Positions 46,109 to 53,366 of a DNA stretch of 64,000 bases are shown here, piece by piece. The notes under the pieces were generated by a model. The model searched no databases. It had not been told where the DNA came from and was given only the letters and a program-made list of their open reading frames with translations. The stretch covers positions 496,001 through 560,000 of the forward strand of contig OY970276.1 in the NCBI GenBank assembly GCA_963715785.1, written 5' to 3'. Position numbers and translations under genes: made by a program. The DNA is from LD21 sp963715785 (GTDB lineage: Bacteria; Bacteroidota; Bacteroidia; Bacteroidales; VadinHA17). Each line of letters starts with the position of its first letter. The first letter of the stretch is position 1.

Positions 46109-46484
46109 CATAATTCGGATGGTTTAATTAAGTGCCTTCGGCAGCCCGGACAGCTTCGTCTTCAGCCCCCAAAGTCTATGAGAGTAAACATCTATCCACT
46201 TATTAAATCTTGTGGCACCTTGACTGATCCTGCTGCCAAGACAAAGTCAATAGGGCTTCCGGCCGACTCCGCCAGCTGGCGGATGGTGTCATGGTTTTTG
46301 CTATTTCATCTAGACTATTTCATCGTGACCCGAAACTCACAATCCTTACCCGGACTTGGTATTACCTGGACTACTTCATCGTGCACCCGGACTCATCAGT
46401 CATCTGCCAGGATTTTGCAAAAACTCATGCCACCGCGACACCCCTCCTTCGTCGGGGGCAACAAATTTAACCGCCGGGCCGTTA
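46109..46484 (+). repeat. attC-like element 9 (376 bases)
   Basis: Starts CATAATTCGGATGG and ends CGGGCCGTTA followed by GGT. GGTTTAATTA is at 46121-46130; its partner near the right end has decayed to AAATTTAACC. The shared core with the 16-base palindrome (46268-46283) lies at 46228-46301. It is nearly identical to element 5 over about 200 bases. Confidence 0.65.
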
Positions 46485-46560
46485 GGTACTATTGATCGCG
46501 TGAGTACCATATTTAAATTTCTGAGATAGTTTTGCCTGAATTTTGTAACTTTGTGATCAA

Positions 46561-46863
46561 ATGAAAACTAGAGACCAAATATTCGAATTTCTGGCTGAGA
46601 ACAAAAAGCTATTCCGAGATAGATTTCATATTGTCCGCCTGGGGCTATTTGGATCCTATGCACGAGGTGATCAGAACAGTCACAGCGATATAGACTTATT
46701 GGTTGAATTTGAGGAAAATACGCAAGATTTGTACGACTTAAAATTGCAGCTCAAAGATTTCTTTAACGACAAACTCGGAATTGAAATCGACATCTGTCGT
46801 GAAAAATATATCAAGCCCAGAATCAAAAAGTCAATTTTAAAAGAGACTGTCTATGTTGATTAA
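46561..46863 (+). CDS. mntA: MntA-type nucleotidyltransferase antitoxin (cassette gene)
   Basis: 100 residues. The minimal nucleotidyltransferase motif GSYARGDQNSHSDID (about 36-50) has GS, ten residues, then D-x-D, so it is intact. MntA enzymes silence their HepT partner by adding AMP to a tyrosine. A -7-like TAACTTTG lies at 46546-46553, so the message is almost leaderless. It overlaps the HEPN gene by 11 bases. Confidence 0.9.
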   Translation: MKTRDQIFEFLAENKKLFRDRFHIVRLGLFGSYARGDQNSHSDIDLLVEFEENTQDLYDLKLQLKDFFNDKLGIEIDICREKYIKPRIKKSILKETVYVD

Positions 46864-47188
46864 AGATCATCATTGTATTGAAACTATAATTGAGGCAATT
46901 GACAGGATTATTGAATATACCTCCGGATTCAATTCTGCAGATGATTTTAATAATGATTATCGAAATTTTGATGCCACAATGATGAATTTTGTTGTCATAG
47001 GGGAAATGGTAGATAAAATATCGGATGAATTTAAAAGAGCTCATCCAAAGATTGAATGGATTAAAATTAAAGGCTTTAGAAACATTGTTGCACATGATTA
47101 TTTTGGGATTGATGCTGAAGAAGTTTGGCAAATAATAAAAAACAAAATTCCAAGTCTCAAAATCGAGATAGCAGCATTCCTGACCTAA
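46853..47188 (+). CDS. hepT: HepT-type HEPN toxin, DUF86 (cassette gene)
   Basis: 111 residues, all-helical HEPN fold. The RNase motif R-x4-H-x-Y is intact as FRNIVAHDYFG (about 79-89). The Tyr that MntA modifies is present in it. Starts inside the mntA gene, so the two are co-translated. The pair is the eighth cassette, followed by a truncated attC-like element. Confidence 0.9.
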   Translation: MLIKDHHCIETIIEAIDRIIEYTSGFNSADDFNNDYRNFDATMMNFVVIGEMVDKISDEFKRAHPKIEWIKIKGFRNIVAHDYFGIDAEEVWQIIKNKIPSLKIEIAAFLT

Positions 47189-47202
47189 TTTTAAAATTTC
47201 AA

Positions 47203-47304
47203 CAGTACCTAAAACTTTCATCCACTTATCTGGACTGTAAAAAAACAAGTCACTGCGACACCCCTCCTTCGTCGGGGGCACCTAATTAAACTGCCGGGCC
47301 GTTA
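47203..47304 (+). repeat. attC-like element 10, left part missing
   Basis: Only the right part is kept: CACTGCGACACCCCTCC, CCTAATTAAACTGCCG and CGGGCCGTTA followed by GC. It matches the right ends of elements 3, 5 and 9. The left arm is absent or replaced by the unrelated ACCTAAAACTTTC. Confidence 0.55.
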
Positions 47305-47328
47305 GCTGCCAGTTTTCTGCCTTCGAAC

Positions 47329-47359
47329 TTGTTTAATACGTACATAACTCTTATCTTTG
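47329..47359 (+). promoter_or_regulatory. Promoter inside the cassette, before the DUF6364/VapC genes
   Basis: TTG (47329-47331), 20 bases, then TATCTTTG (47352-47359), 22 bases before the start codon. It shows that this cassette carries its own promoter. Confidence 0.55.
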
Positions 47360-47381
47360 TACGGACAAATAGTAATTAACA

Positions 47382-47627
47382 ATGGATACAAAACTCACAA
47401 TAAAACTTGACAATGATGTAATATCTCGGGCAAAGAAATATGCTCTGCATCGTAAGACCAGTCTTTCAAAAATGATTGAATCTTATCTTGACTCTGTAAC
47501 AAAACCAGATTCTGATGATATTGAGATTACTCCTTTGGTTAAAAGTCTAAGTGGAGTAATCTCACTACCTGAAGACTATGATTATAAAAAGGATCGTACG
47601 GATTACTTGATAAGAAAGTACTCATGA
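47382..47627 (+). CDS. DUF6364-type antitoxin, ribbon-helix-helix-like (cassette gene)
   Basis: 81 residues. TKLTIKLDNDVISRAKKYA followed by SLSKMIESYLDSV is the DUF6364 pattern, a ribbon-helix-helix DNA-binding antitoxin. It overlaps the downstream PIN toxin gene by four bases (ATGA). Confidence 0.88.
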   Translation: MDTKLTIKLDNDVISRAKKYALHRKTSLSKMIESYLDSVTKPDSDDIEITPLVKSLSGVISLPEDYDYKKDRTDYLIRKYS

Positions 47628-48040
47628 AAAATCTATTTCTTGATACTAACATCATTCTTGATCTATTGGCTCATAGAATGCCATTTTATACAGAAGCTGC
47701 AAAACTTTTTTCCCTGGCTGATAAGAAAATGTTAAAGCTCTCTGTCTCATCTCTATGCATAACCGATGCTCACTACATTTTATCAAAACAGAATCCCGAG
47801 ATGAAAGTTCGGAGTATACTTAGAAAATTCAAAGTGCTTGTTAACGTTCTTTCTCTTGACGACAAAATAACAGATTTAGCACTCAATTCAGAGTTTCGTG
47901 ACTTTGAAGATGGTATCCAATATTATACCGCAATTGAAAACGATCAAGACTTAATTATAACCCGAAATCAGCAAGATTTTAAAGAAAGTAAAATACCCGT
48001 CCTGACCGCTGGAGAATTCATCAAGACGATAAAAAAATAA
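47624..48040 (+). CDS. vapC: VapC-type PIN-domain toxin (cassette gene)
   Basis: 138 residues. The four PIN acidic positions are visible: FLDTNIILDLL (Asp near 7), the Asp of CITDAHYIL (about 47), RDFEDGIQYYTA (about 90-101, Glu and Asp) and ITRNQQDF (Asn and Asp near 112-116). VapC toxins cut tRNA or rRNA. It is co-transcribed with its DUF6364 antitoxin. Confidence 0.9.
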   Translation: MKNLFLDTNIILDLLAHRMPFYTEAAKLFSLADKKMLKLSVSSLCITDAHYILSKQNPEMKVRSILRKFKVLVNVLSLDDKITDLALNSEFRDFEDGIQYYTAIENDQDLIITRNQQDFKESKIPVLTAGEFIKTIKK

Positions 48041-48044
48041 GTCA

Positions 48045-48170
48045 GCACGCGCCTCTGCACGTCATTAAATCCCTACACCGGGACTATTTTCTGGCTTCGG
48101 GACAGTTATCGTCGCCGACATCGGGACAGTTTTCCGGCTAAAGTACCAGGCCCGGTGGACGGTGCGGCGT
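48045..48170 (+). repeat. Remnant of an element-6-like sequence
   Basis: CAGCACGCGCCTCTGCAC followed by ATTAAATCC and ACACCGGGACTATTTTCTGG resembles the middle of element 6 (from about 40883). The TAAC and GTTA ends are missing. The word CGGGACAGTT is repeated twice inside. Confidence 0.5.
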
Positions 48171-48177
48171 TTGATAT

Positions 48178-48213
48178 TTTGAATTTCAGAATAAAGTACG
48201 TATATTTGTACTT
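48178..48213 (+). promoter_or_regulatory. Promoter and operator of the Phd/YoeB pair
   Basis: TTTG (48178-48181), 19 bases, TATATTTG (48201-48208). A palindrome AAGTAC-8 bases-GTACTT (48194-48213) covers the -7 box and is a likely autoregulation site. Confidence 0.65.
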
Positions 48214-48237
48214 GATTAAATACTTAAATAAACTCTA

Positions 48238-48492
48238 ATGATTGCAGCAAATTATACAGAATTCAGGACCAGACTTAAAAACTATCTTGATGACGTCGAA
48301 AATAACAATGAGACTTTAATTATCAAGAGAGGATCTGGAAAGGGAACAGTCATGATATCCCTTGATGAATATAATTCTATCATGGAGACCTTGCATTTAT
48401 TAAGTTCTAAGAATAATGCAAAAAGACTCTTTAAATCTATTGAGCAAATGAAAACCGGTAAGAAGGTTAAACATAGCTTGATTGAGGAATGA
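48238..48492 (+). CDS. Phd/YefM-type antitoxin (cassette gene)
   Basis: 84 residues. The N-terminal AANYTEFRTRLKNYLDDVENN and the ISLDEYNSIMETLHLL segment are classical for the Phd/YefM family, which binds DNA through its N-terminal half and the toxin through its C-terminal half. It overlaps the yoeB gene by four bases. Confidence 0.92.
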   Translation: MIAANYTEFRTRLKNYLDDVENNNETLIIKRGSGKGTVMISLDEYNSIMETLHLLSSKNNAKRLFKSIEQMKTGKKVKHSLIEE

Positions 48493-48755
48493 TGAAAATT
48501 ACTTTTTCAAAAAATGCATGGGAAGATTATGTCTACTGGCAAACTGAGGACAAAAAGATTCTCAAGAAGATAAACGCATTAATCAAGGACATTCAGAGAA
48601 CTCCATATGAGGGTATCGGAAAACCGGAGCCATTAAAATTTGACTTGGCCGGATACTGGTCCAGACGAATAGACTTGGAACATAGATTAGTTTATCAGGT
48701 TGAGAATTCCGATATCTTGATTTATGCATGTCGGTTTCATTATGACAAAAAATAA
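48489..48755 (+). CDS. yoeB: YoeB-type toxin (cassette gene)
   Basis: 88 residues, close to the usual 84. GIGKPEPLKFDLAGYWSRRI, then DLEHRLVYQV and CRFHYDKK give the catalytic set: Glu in the first, Arg and His in EHRLVY, and the terminal His-Tyr. YoeB cuts mRNA at the ribosome. It is paired with the Phd-type gene just upstream. Confidence 0.93.
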   Translation: MMKITFSKNAWEDYVYWQTEDKKILKKINALIKDIQRTPYEGIGKPEPLKFDLAGYWSRRIDLEHRLVYQVENSDILIYACRFHYDKK

Positions 48756-48811
48756 GAGTGCAACTTACCAGAACCAGCCAACGCACGACTGACAGTTGCC
48801 CCTCCCGCTGT

Positions 48812-49096
48812 ATGAACCAGTCAGAGATTAAAAATATAATCTTGAGCCATTTAAAAGAGTACAATCCTCTTAATATTGGAATTTTTGGATTTTTTGCAAG
48901 AGGAGACAATAAAAAAGGAAGTGATATTGATATTCTTGTAGAGTTTAAGGAATCTCCCTCTTTACTCACTCTGATTAAGCTAGAAAATGATCTGTCCGAT
49001 ATTCTTGGGATTAAAGTTGATCTAATAACCACTGGAGCTCTAAAAAATAAGAGAATCAAAAAAAGCATTAAGAAAGATCTCATTAAAATACTGTAA
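48812..49096 (+). CDS. MntA-like nucleotidyltransferase with altered active site (cassette gene)
   Basis: 94 residues from ATG 48812; the longer frame from 48758 is less likely. The motif reads GFFARGDNKKGSDID (about 30-44), so the Ser of GSX10DXD is replaced by Phe while the D-x-D is kept. The Ser helps to bind the nucleotide, so AMP transfer may be lost. It overlaps the next gene by one base. It is the antitoxin half of a second MntA-HepT pair. Confidence 0.82.
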   Translation: MNQSEIKNIILSHLKEYNPLNIGIFGFFARGDNKKGSDIDILVEFKESPSLLTLIKLENDLSDILGIKVDLITTGALKNKRIKKSIKKDLIKIL

Positions 49097-49428
49097 TGGT
49101 TAAGGACGATCTGGTATACATAGACCATATTCTAGATTGTATTAGAAAAATTAATGAGTTTAGTAAAGGACTGTCTTTGAGAGAATTTAAGACAAACGAG
49201 TTAGTTCAAGATGCTATAATCAGAAATATAGAGATAGTTGGCGAAGCTTCAATAAAAATCTCAAAAGACACAAAACAAACCTATTATAAGATTCCCTGGA
49301 AAGAAATTGCGGGGATGCGTGACAAACTCATCGATGACTATCTGGGTGTCGATGTTAATGTAGTTTGGAAAACTATCCATCAAGATATCCTGATGCTTGA
49401 AAAACTCATCAACGAGATAGAAAAATAA
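49096..49428 (+). CDS. HepT-like HEPN protein with altered active site (cassette gene)
   Basis: 110 residues. The motif region is MRDKLIDDYLGVD (about 75-87), where related proteins have R-x4-H-x-Y; here the His is Asp (codon GAT, one base from CAT), so RNase activity is probably lost. The rest of the fold is kept. It is the last gene of the toxin-antitoxin-rich array. Confidence 0.85.
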   Translation: MVKDDLVYIDHILDCIRKINEFSKGLSLREFKTNELVQDAIIRNIEIVGEASIKISKDTKQTYYKIPWKEIAGMRDKLIDDYLGVDVNVVWKTIHQDILMLEKLINEIEK

Positions 49429-49621
49429 CAATACATGTTAATCTGGTTTCTCCTGATAATTGTCAAAGGGTGATTTAGAAGCTCGGATTACCGGCATTCC
49501 TTGCAAATCCGTTAACTGACAGGGCGTTCAGGAGCCATTTAGGGGTTTAGAGTTATGTGGCTGCGCCCTGTGCCTTTTCGAATAAAGAATTAAGAACTGA
49601 GAATTACGAATTAAGAATCCT

Positions 49622-50332
49622 ATGAAGAACCAGACCATTCCCCCGGAATCAAATGACATCCTGACCTTCAGAAGACTGAGAAAGATAATCGGATTGCTGG
49701 CCCTGGGCCTTCCGCTTACATTAGTGATACTTTCGCTGATACCATTATTCAAAACCTCTATCCAGAGTTCCATAAGCTATTACTATTACTCAAACCTGAG
49801 AGAAATACTTACAGGGGTATTATGTGCGGTAAGTCTGTTTCTGATCCGTTACAGGGGATTTGATAATCCTGTCTTCTGGAAAAATGACAATATCATGACG
49901 AATGCTGCCGGATTTATGGCTCTCGGAGTAGCCATGTTTCCCACCAATCCTCATACCTGCACAGAAAAGATCTATACTCTTATTCCATACTGTGCAAATT
50001 TTATCGGAGTGCTGCATTATCTTTTTGCGGCGGCATTTTTCCTCATTCTTGCCGTTATCTCTCTGGCAATCTTTACCATCGGACAAAATGAAAACAACGA
50101 TATTCCTGTGAGTTTCATAAATGAGAACAACATTTATAAAGTCTGTGGAATTTCGATCATTGTTTTTACAATTCTGATCCCCATCTCCGACTTTCTTCAT
50201 CTGTTTCCCAGTTCTACCCTAATTCTTGAGGCTCTCGCTCTCGCAGCTTTTGGAACTTCCTGGCTTATAAAAGGAAGAATCCTGGGCGACAAGGGGAATA
50301 CAGGCCGGAAACTCTATAGGGAGAATAACTAA
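49622..50332 (+). CDS. Multi-pass membrane protein of unknown function
   Basis: 236 residues with about six or seven hydrophobic segments (near 20-42, 60-80, 95-108, 127-150, 172-192 and 200-215). The loop after the first helix is SSISYYYYSNLREILTG. I do not recognise the family with confidence, and DUF998-like proteins are the nearest idea. It stands alone after the array and before a repeat-rich gap. Confidence 0.75.
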   Translation: MKNQTIPPESNDILTFRRLRKIIGLLALGLPLTLVILSLIPLFKTSIQSSISYYYYSNLREILTGVLCAVSLFLIRYRGFDNPVFWKNDNIMTNAAGFMALGVAMFPTNPHTCTEKIYTLIPYCANFIGVLHYLFAAAFFLILAVISLAIFTIGQNENNDIPVSFINENNIYKVCGISIIVFTILIPISDFLHLFPSSTLILEALALAAFGTSWLIKGRILGDKGNTGRKLYRENN

Positions 50333-50342
50333 TGAGACTCAG

Positions 50343-50415
50343 GGCGTGGGGCATGGGGCATGGGGCTTGGGGCAACCCAGGTTGAGGTTAAGGTTAAGGT
50401 TAAGGTTAAGGTTAA
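50343..50415 (+). repeat. GGGGCAT 7-mers followed by a GGTTAA array
   Basis: Four near-repeats of GGGGCAT/GGGGCTT (50347-50373) are followed by six hexamer units (GGTTGA, then GGTTAA five times; 50380-50415). It lies just after the membrane-protein stop codon. Confidence 0.85.
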
Positions 50416-50453
50416 GAAAGACCGCAAGACCTCAGGACTGCAGGACCGCAAGA
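50416..50453 (+). repeat. CCGCAAGAC-type tract
   Basis: Near-tandem AGACCGCAAGACCTCAGGAC and GGACCGCAAGAC words, 43 bases before the cupin gene. Same class as 25054-25084 and 30938-30969. Confidence 0.75.
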
Positions 50454-50495
50454 CAATTATACCTTTAGAGGGAAATTATTTCCTAACTTTAAACC

Positions 50496-50858
50496 ATGGA
50501 AAAAAGAAATGAAAAACAAATATTGAACAGCGACATTGTCTCGGTTAATGGGGTAACAAAGAAGCTGATTATTGGGCCATCTGTAAATTCAAATGAAATA
50601 GTTTTGCGCATCATGATTCTTGAACCGGGATGTTCAAACCTTTTTCATTCACATCCTTTCCCTCATATCTGGAAAATTGAGAAAGGACAAGGAACTTTTA
50701 TTGACAAAGACAAAAATGAAATAAAAGTAATTCCGGGCGAGTTCATCTTTATTGATTCCGGAGAACCTCACAGTTTAAAAAATGAAACTGAGGAATCATT
50801 AGAATGGCTTTGCTTTGGAACCATAGAAAGCGAGAATACGAAACCATCATTTCGATGA
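50496..50858 (+). CDS. Cupin-domain protein
   Basis: 120 residues, a single cupin. Motif 1 is HSHPFPHIWKIEKGQG (about 53-68) with His ligands and motif 2 is PGEFIFIDSGEPHSL (about 82-96). A metal-binding dioxygenase, isomerase or binding role are all possible. It lies alone after the repeat-rich gap. Confidence 0.88.
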   Translation: MEKRNEKQILNSDIVSVNGVTKKLIIGPSVNSNEIVLRIMILEPGCSNLFHSHPFPHIWKIEKGQGTFIDKDKNEIKVIPGEFIFIDSGEPHSLKNETEESLEWLCFGTIESENTKPSFR

Positions 50859-50985
50859 CGTAAGCATTAAACAGTCAGCTAAAGCTCCACGCTCAAGCTT
50901 CTGACTTACTTACACATGAGGGTCAAACTGGTGGCATAAAAATTATTGCGGTAACATAATCGAAATCCTACTTACATTTTGAAAT

Positions 50986-51729
50986 ATGAAATCAAGACTA
51001 ATTCTGCTGGCATTTCTGGTCTGCAATCAAATAAATTCACAGGTTGCGGATACAGACATGGTACTTATCCCGTCGGGGAAATTCACAATGGGCAAGAATT
51101 CTTCCGGAGTAACGGATTGGCAACCTGAGCATAATGTTTCTGTTGACTCTTTCTATATGGATAAATTTGAGGTTACCAACAATCAGTATTTCGAATTCTG
51201 TACAAAGACAGGCAATTCCCTCCCGGAATTTTGGGGATCTCAACAGTTTAAATGTAGTCCTGAATATCCTGACCATCCGGTGATCGGTGTCAGCTATATT
51301 GATGCAATGAAATATGCACAATGGTCTGGAAAAAGATTACCAACTGAGGCAGAATGGGAATATGCCTCAAGAGGCGGATTATCAAACTATAATTACCCCT
51401 GGGGAAACCAGATAGACTCTACTTTAGTAAACTATGGCAAAAAATATAAGACAACCTTAAAAGTGGGATCTTTTAAACCAAATGGATACGGATTATTTGA
51501 TATGGGCGGCAATGTCTGGGAATGGACCATGGATAATTATGGGCCCGACTATTATTCAAATTCCCCTGGTCAAAATCCCACAGGACCTAAGTCAGGCAGG
51601 TTCAAAGTAATTCGTGGTGGAAGCTGGCATTCCGGAGCAATGTGCATTCAAAATTACTATCGCAACGGACTGCCAGTATCGTGGGTTGACTTTGCCGTTG
51701 GATTTAGATGTGCAAAAAATGTAAAATAA
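50986..51729 (+). CDS. Secreted SUMF1/formylglycine-generating-enzyme-like protein
   Basis: 247 residues. Signal peptide (about 1-18), then a SUMF1 domain: MVLIPSGKFTMG, DKFEVTNNQYFEF, GKRLPTEAEWEYASRGG, GGNVWEWTMDNYG and VIRGGSWHSGAMC. True formylglycine-generating enzymes have two cysteines around the RGGS segment; only one is seen here, so catalysis of sulfatase maturation is doubtful. Many SUMF1 proteins are non-catalytic sugar- or protein-binding folds. Confidence 0.88.
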   Translation: MKSRLILLAFLVCNQINSQVADTDMVLIPSGKFTMGKNSSGVTDWQPEHNVSVDSFYMDKFEVTNNQYFEFCTKTGNSLPEFWGSQQFKCSPEYPDHPVIGVSYIDAMKYAQWSGKRLPTEAEWEYASRGGLSNYNYPWGNQIDSTLVNYGKKYKTTLKVGSFKPNGYGLFDMGGNVWEWTMDNYGPDYYSNSPGQNPTGPKSGRFKVIRGGSWHSGAMCIQNYYRNGLPVSWVDFAVGFRCAKNVK

Positions 51730-51966
51730 ATAAGACCTGATTCACACAATACCAATACGCACTAAAAACAGATCCCGGCTGCTCTGCCGCAAGACCTATG
51801 ACGTAGTCAAAATCATACGGGTCCCTTTGCATGCATCTGATATTGTTTGTAGCAGGAAGCAAAATTAATCTGGTGCTAATCTCATCTTAATGCTATTTTA
51901 ACAATCAATAGCCGGCCATGCCATAATTTAGGCTTTTGTATCTGCTTATATAAAAACTTATTGATT

Positions 51967-52233
51967 ATGGACCGCAAGGAAATCAAATCCCTCCTTAATT
52001 ATCTGGAAAACAACCGGCAACATCTGAATTCATTGCATCACGAATTCATAGGATCATTGAAGGACCATTACAATGCCACAGGAGTCCTCACAAATCGCCA
52101 GGTTGAATGTCTCTATGATTTAAAAGAATATATCCCAGCCATTGTCCCGGACAAAACTGTTTATCAATCTGAATCCGACAGCTACCGGGCCCAGTACTCA
52201 TCTTTCGATCATCTGACGCCCTTTAACAGGTGA
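51967..52233 (+). CDS. Short conserved-looking hypothetical protein
   Basis: 88 residues from ATG 51967. Helical, charged, rich in Asn and His, with TGVLTNRQVECLYDLKEYIP near the middle. No signal or motif. The frame is free of stops and starts after an AT-rich stretch, so it is likely but not certain to be a gene. Confidence 0.5.
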   Translation: MDRKEIKSLLNYLENNRQHLNSLHHEFIGSLKDHYNATGVLTNRQVECLYDLKEYIPAIVPDKTVYQSESDSYRAQYSSFDHLTPFNR

Positions 52234-52470
52234 GAACTTACAAACCGCATTGACCTGATTAATCCCATTTCTTGTCTTTCATTTGTATTGGTTCGCATCT
52301 TTAACGGTACCAATCCGATCAGATTGACGTACGGTTAATAGTTTAAAAGACAGTTTGCCTTTCACTGTTGAATGTTCATTCAACTTATTTCCATTCATTT
52401 CAATATAATTCTATTCTCTTTATTATTTTTACATAGGGTTTTATGAAATATTGTTGCCCATCAATCTCAG

Positions 52471-53292
52471 ATGAAGCCTGAAATAAGAAAATATCCAGTT
52501 CAACATCCATTACTTAAGAATTACATCAAATTCTTCTGGGAGATTCATATTGAGCAAATGCAACTTAATCACAAGTTAATTCCGCAGAGAAATATTAATC
52601 TGAGGTTCAATCTGAGTGAAACTCCTCAATATGTATCACTGAACAATAAGGACCAATTACTTGAAGATGTATTCTTCTGGGGCTTGCATGATCATTTCAG
52701 GAATGCCCATCTGAAATTAAATGGCAAAGTTGATATGCTTGGGGTTTGTTTTTTACCTGATGGGTTTTTCCCTTTTTTAAAAATACCCGTCTCAGAATTT
52801 AAAAATCAATTGCTGGGAGCCCGTGAAGTCGGATTTAAGCTCGCAAGTACAATCAGCGAAAGATTAAAGGAGGCTCCGGATGTCGTGTCAAGGTTAGATA
52901 TTCTTGAAAACGAGCTGGTCTTGCTGTTTAATCATGGCAATCATACTCCTGAAAGCTTCCGCCAGATTTTTAATGCACTGAAACAAAGCGAGAACTCACT
53001 GCAGATATCTGAATTTTGCCAGCGGAACAATATTGGCATACGTAAATTAGAACGCATGTATAATAAATATGTTGGCGTATCAGCAAATACATTTGGTACG
53101 ATAAATCGCTTTCAAAACAGTCTGAATCAGCTTCTTCACAGCGATTATTCCAAATTATCCAACCTGGCATATGACAATGGTTATTTCGATCAGATGCATT
53201 TCATTAAGGATTTCAAGCGCTTTGCAGGAAATACACCAAAAAGCTTTGTTCTTCAAAACAATTCCATATTTAATATCGGAAAATTAACCTAG
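52471..53292 (+). CDS. AraC-family transcriptional regulator
   Basis: 273 residues. An N-terminal domain of DUF6597 type (about 1-130, YPVQHPLLKNYIKFFWEIHI) is followed by the two-helix-turn-helix AraC domain (about 170-262) with IRKLERMYNKYVGVSANTF and YDNGYFDQMHFIKDFKRFAG (split here). It is transcribed in the same direction as the small protein at 53367, 74 bases later, which may be its target. Confidence 0.92.
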   Translation: MKPEIRKYPVQHPLLKNYIKFFWEIHIEQMQLNHKLIPQRNINLRFNLSETPQYVSLNNKDQLLEDVFFWGLHDHFRNAHLKLNGKVDMLGVCFLPDGFFPFLKIPVSEFKNQLLGAREVGFKLASTISERLKEAPDVVSRLDILENELVLLFNHGNHTPESFRQIFNALKQSENSLQISEFCQRNNIGIRKLERMYNKYVGVSANTFGTINRFQNSLNQLLHSDYSKLSNLAYDNGYFDQMHFIKDFKRFAGNTPKSFVLQNNSIFNIGKLT

Positions 53293-53366
53293 CTGTCGTT
53301 TTTATACTATTTCTTCCGATTTTCACCACCTAATTTTACCTTCATAAATTTTAAATCAAATGAATT

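Noticed and set aside
35001..49430. Prophage or ICE as the explanation of the accessory region
   Set aside because: No integrase, relaxase, capsid, terminase or conjugation gene is seen, and the genes alternate with palindromic elements in one direction.
50986..51729. Active formylglycine-generating enzyme
   Set aside because: The SUMF1 fold is clear, but only one Cys is seen in the region where the catalytic pair is expected, and no sulfatase gene is nearby.
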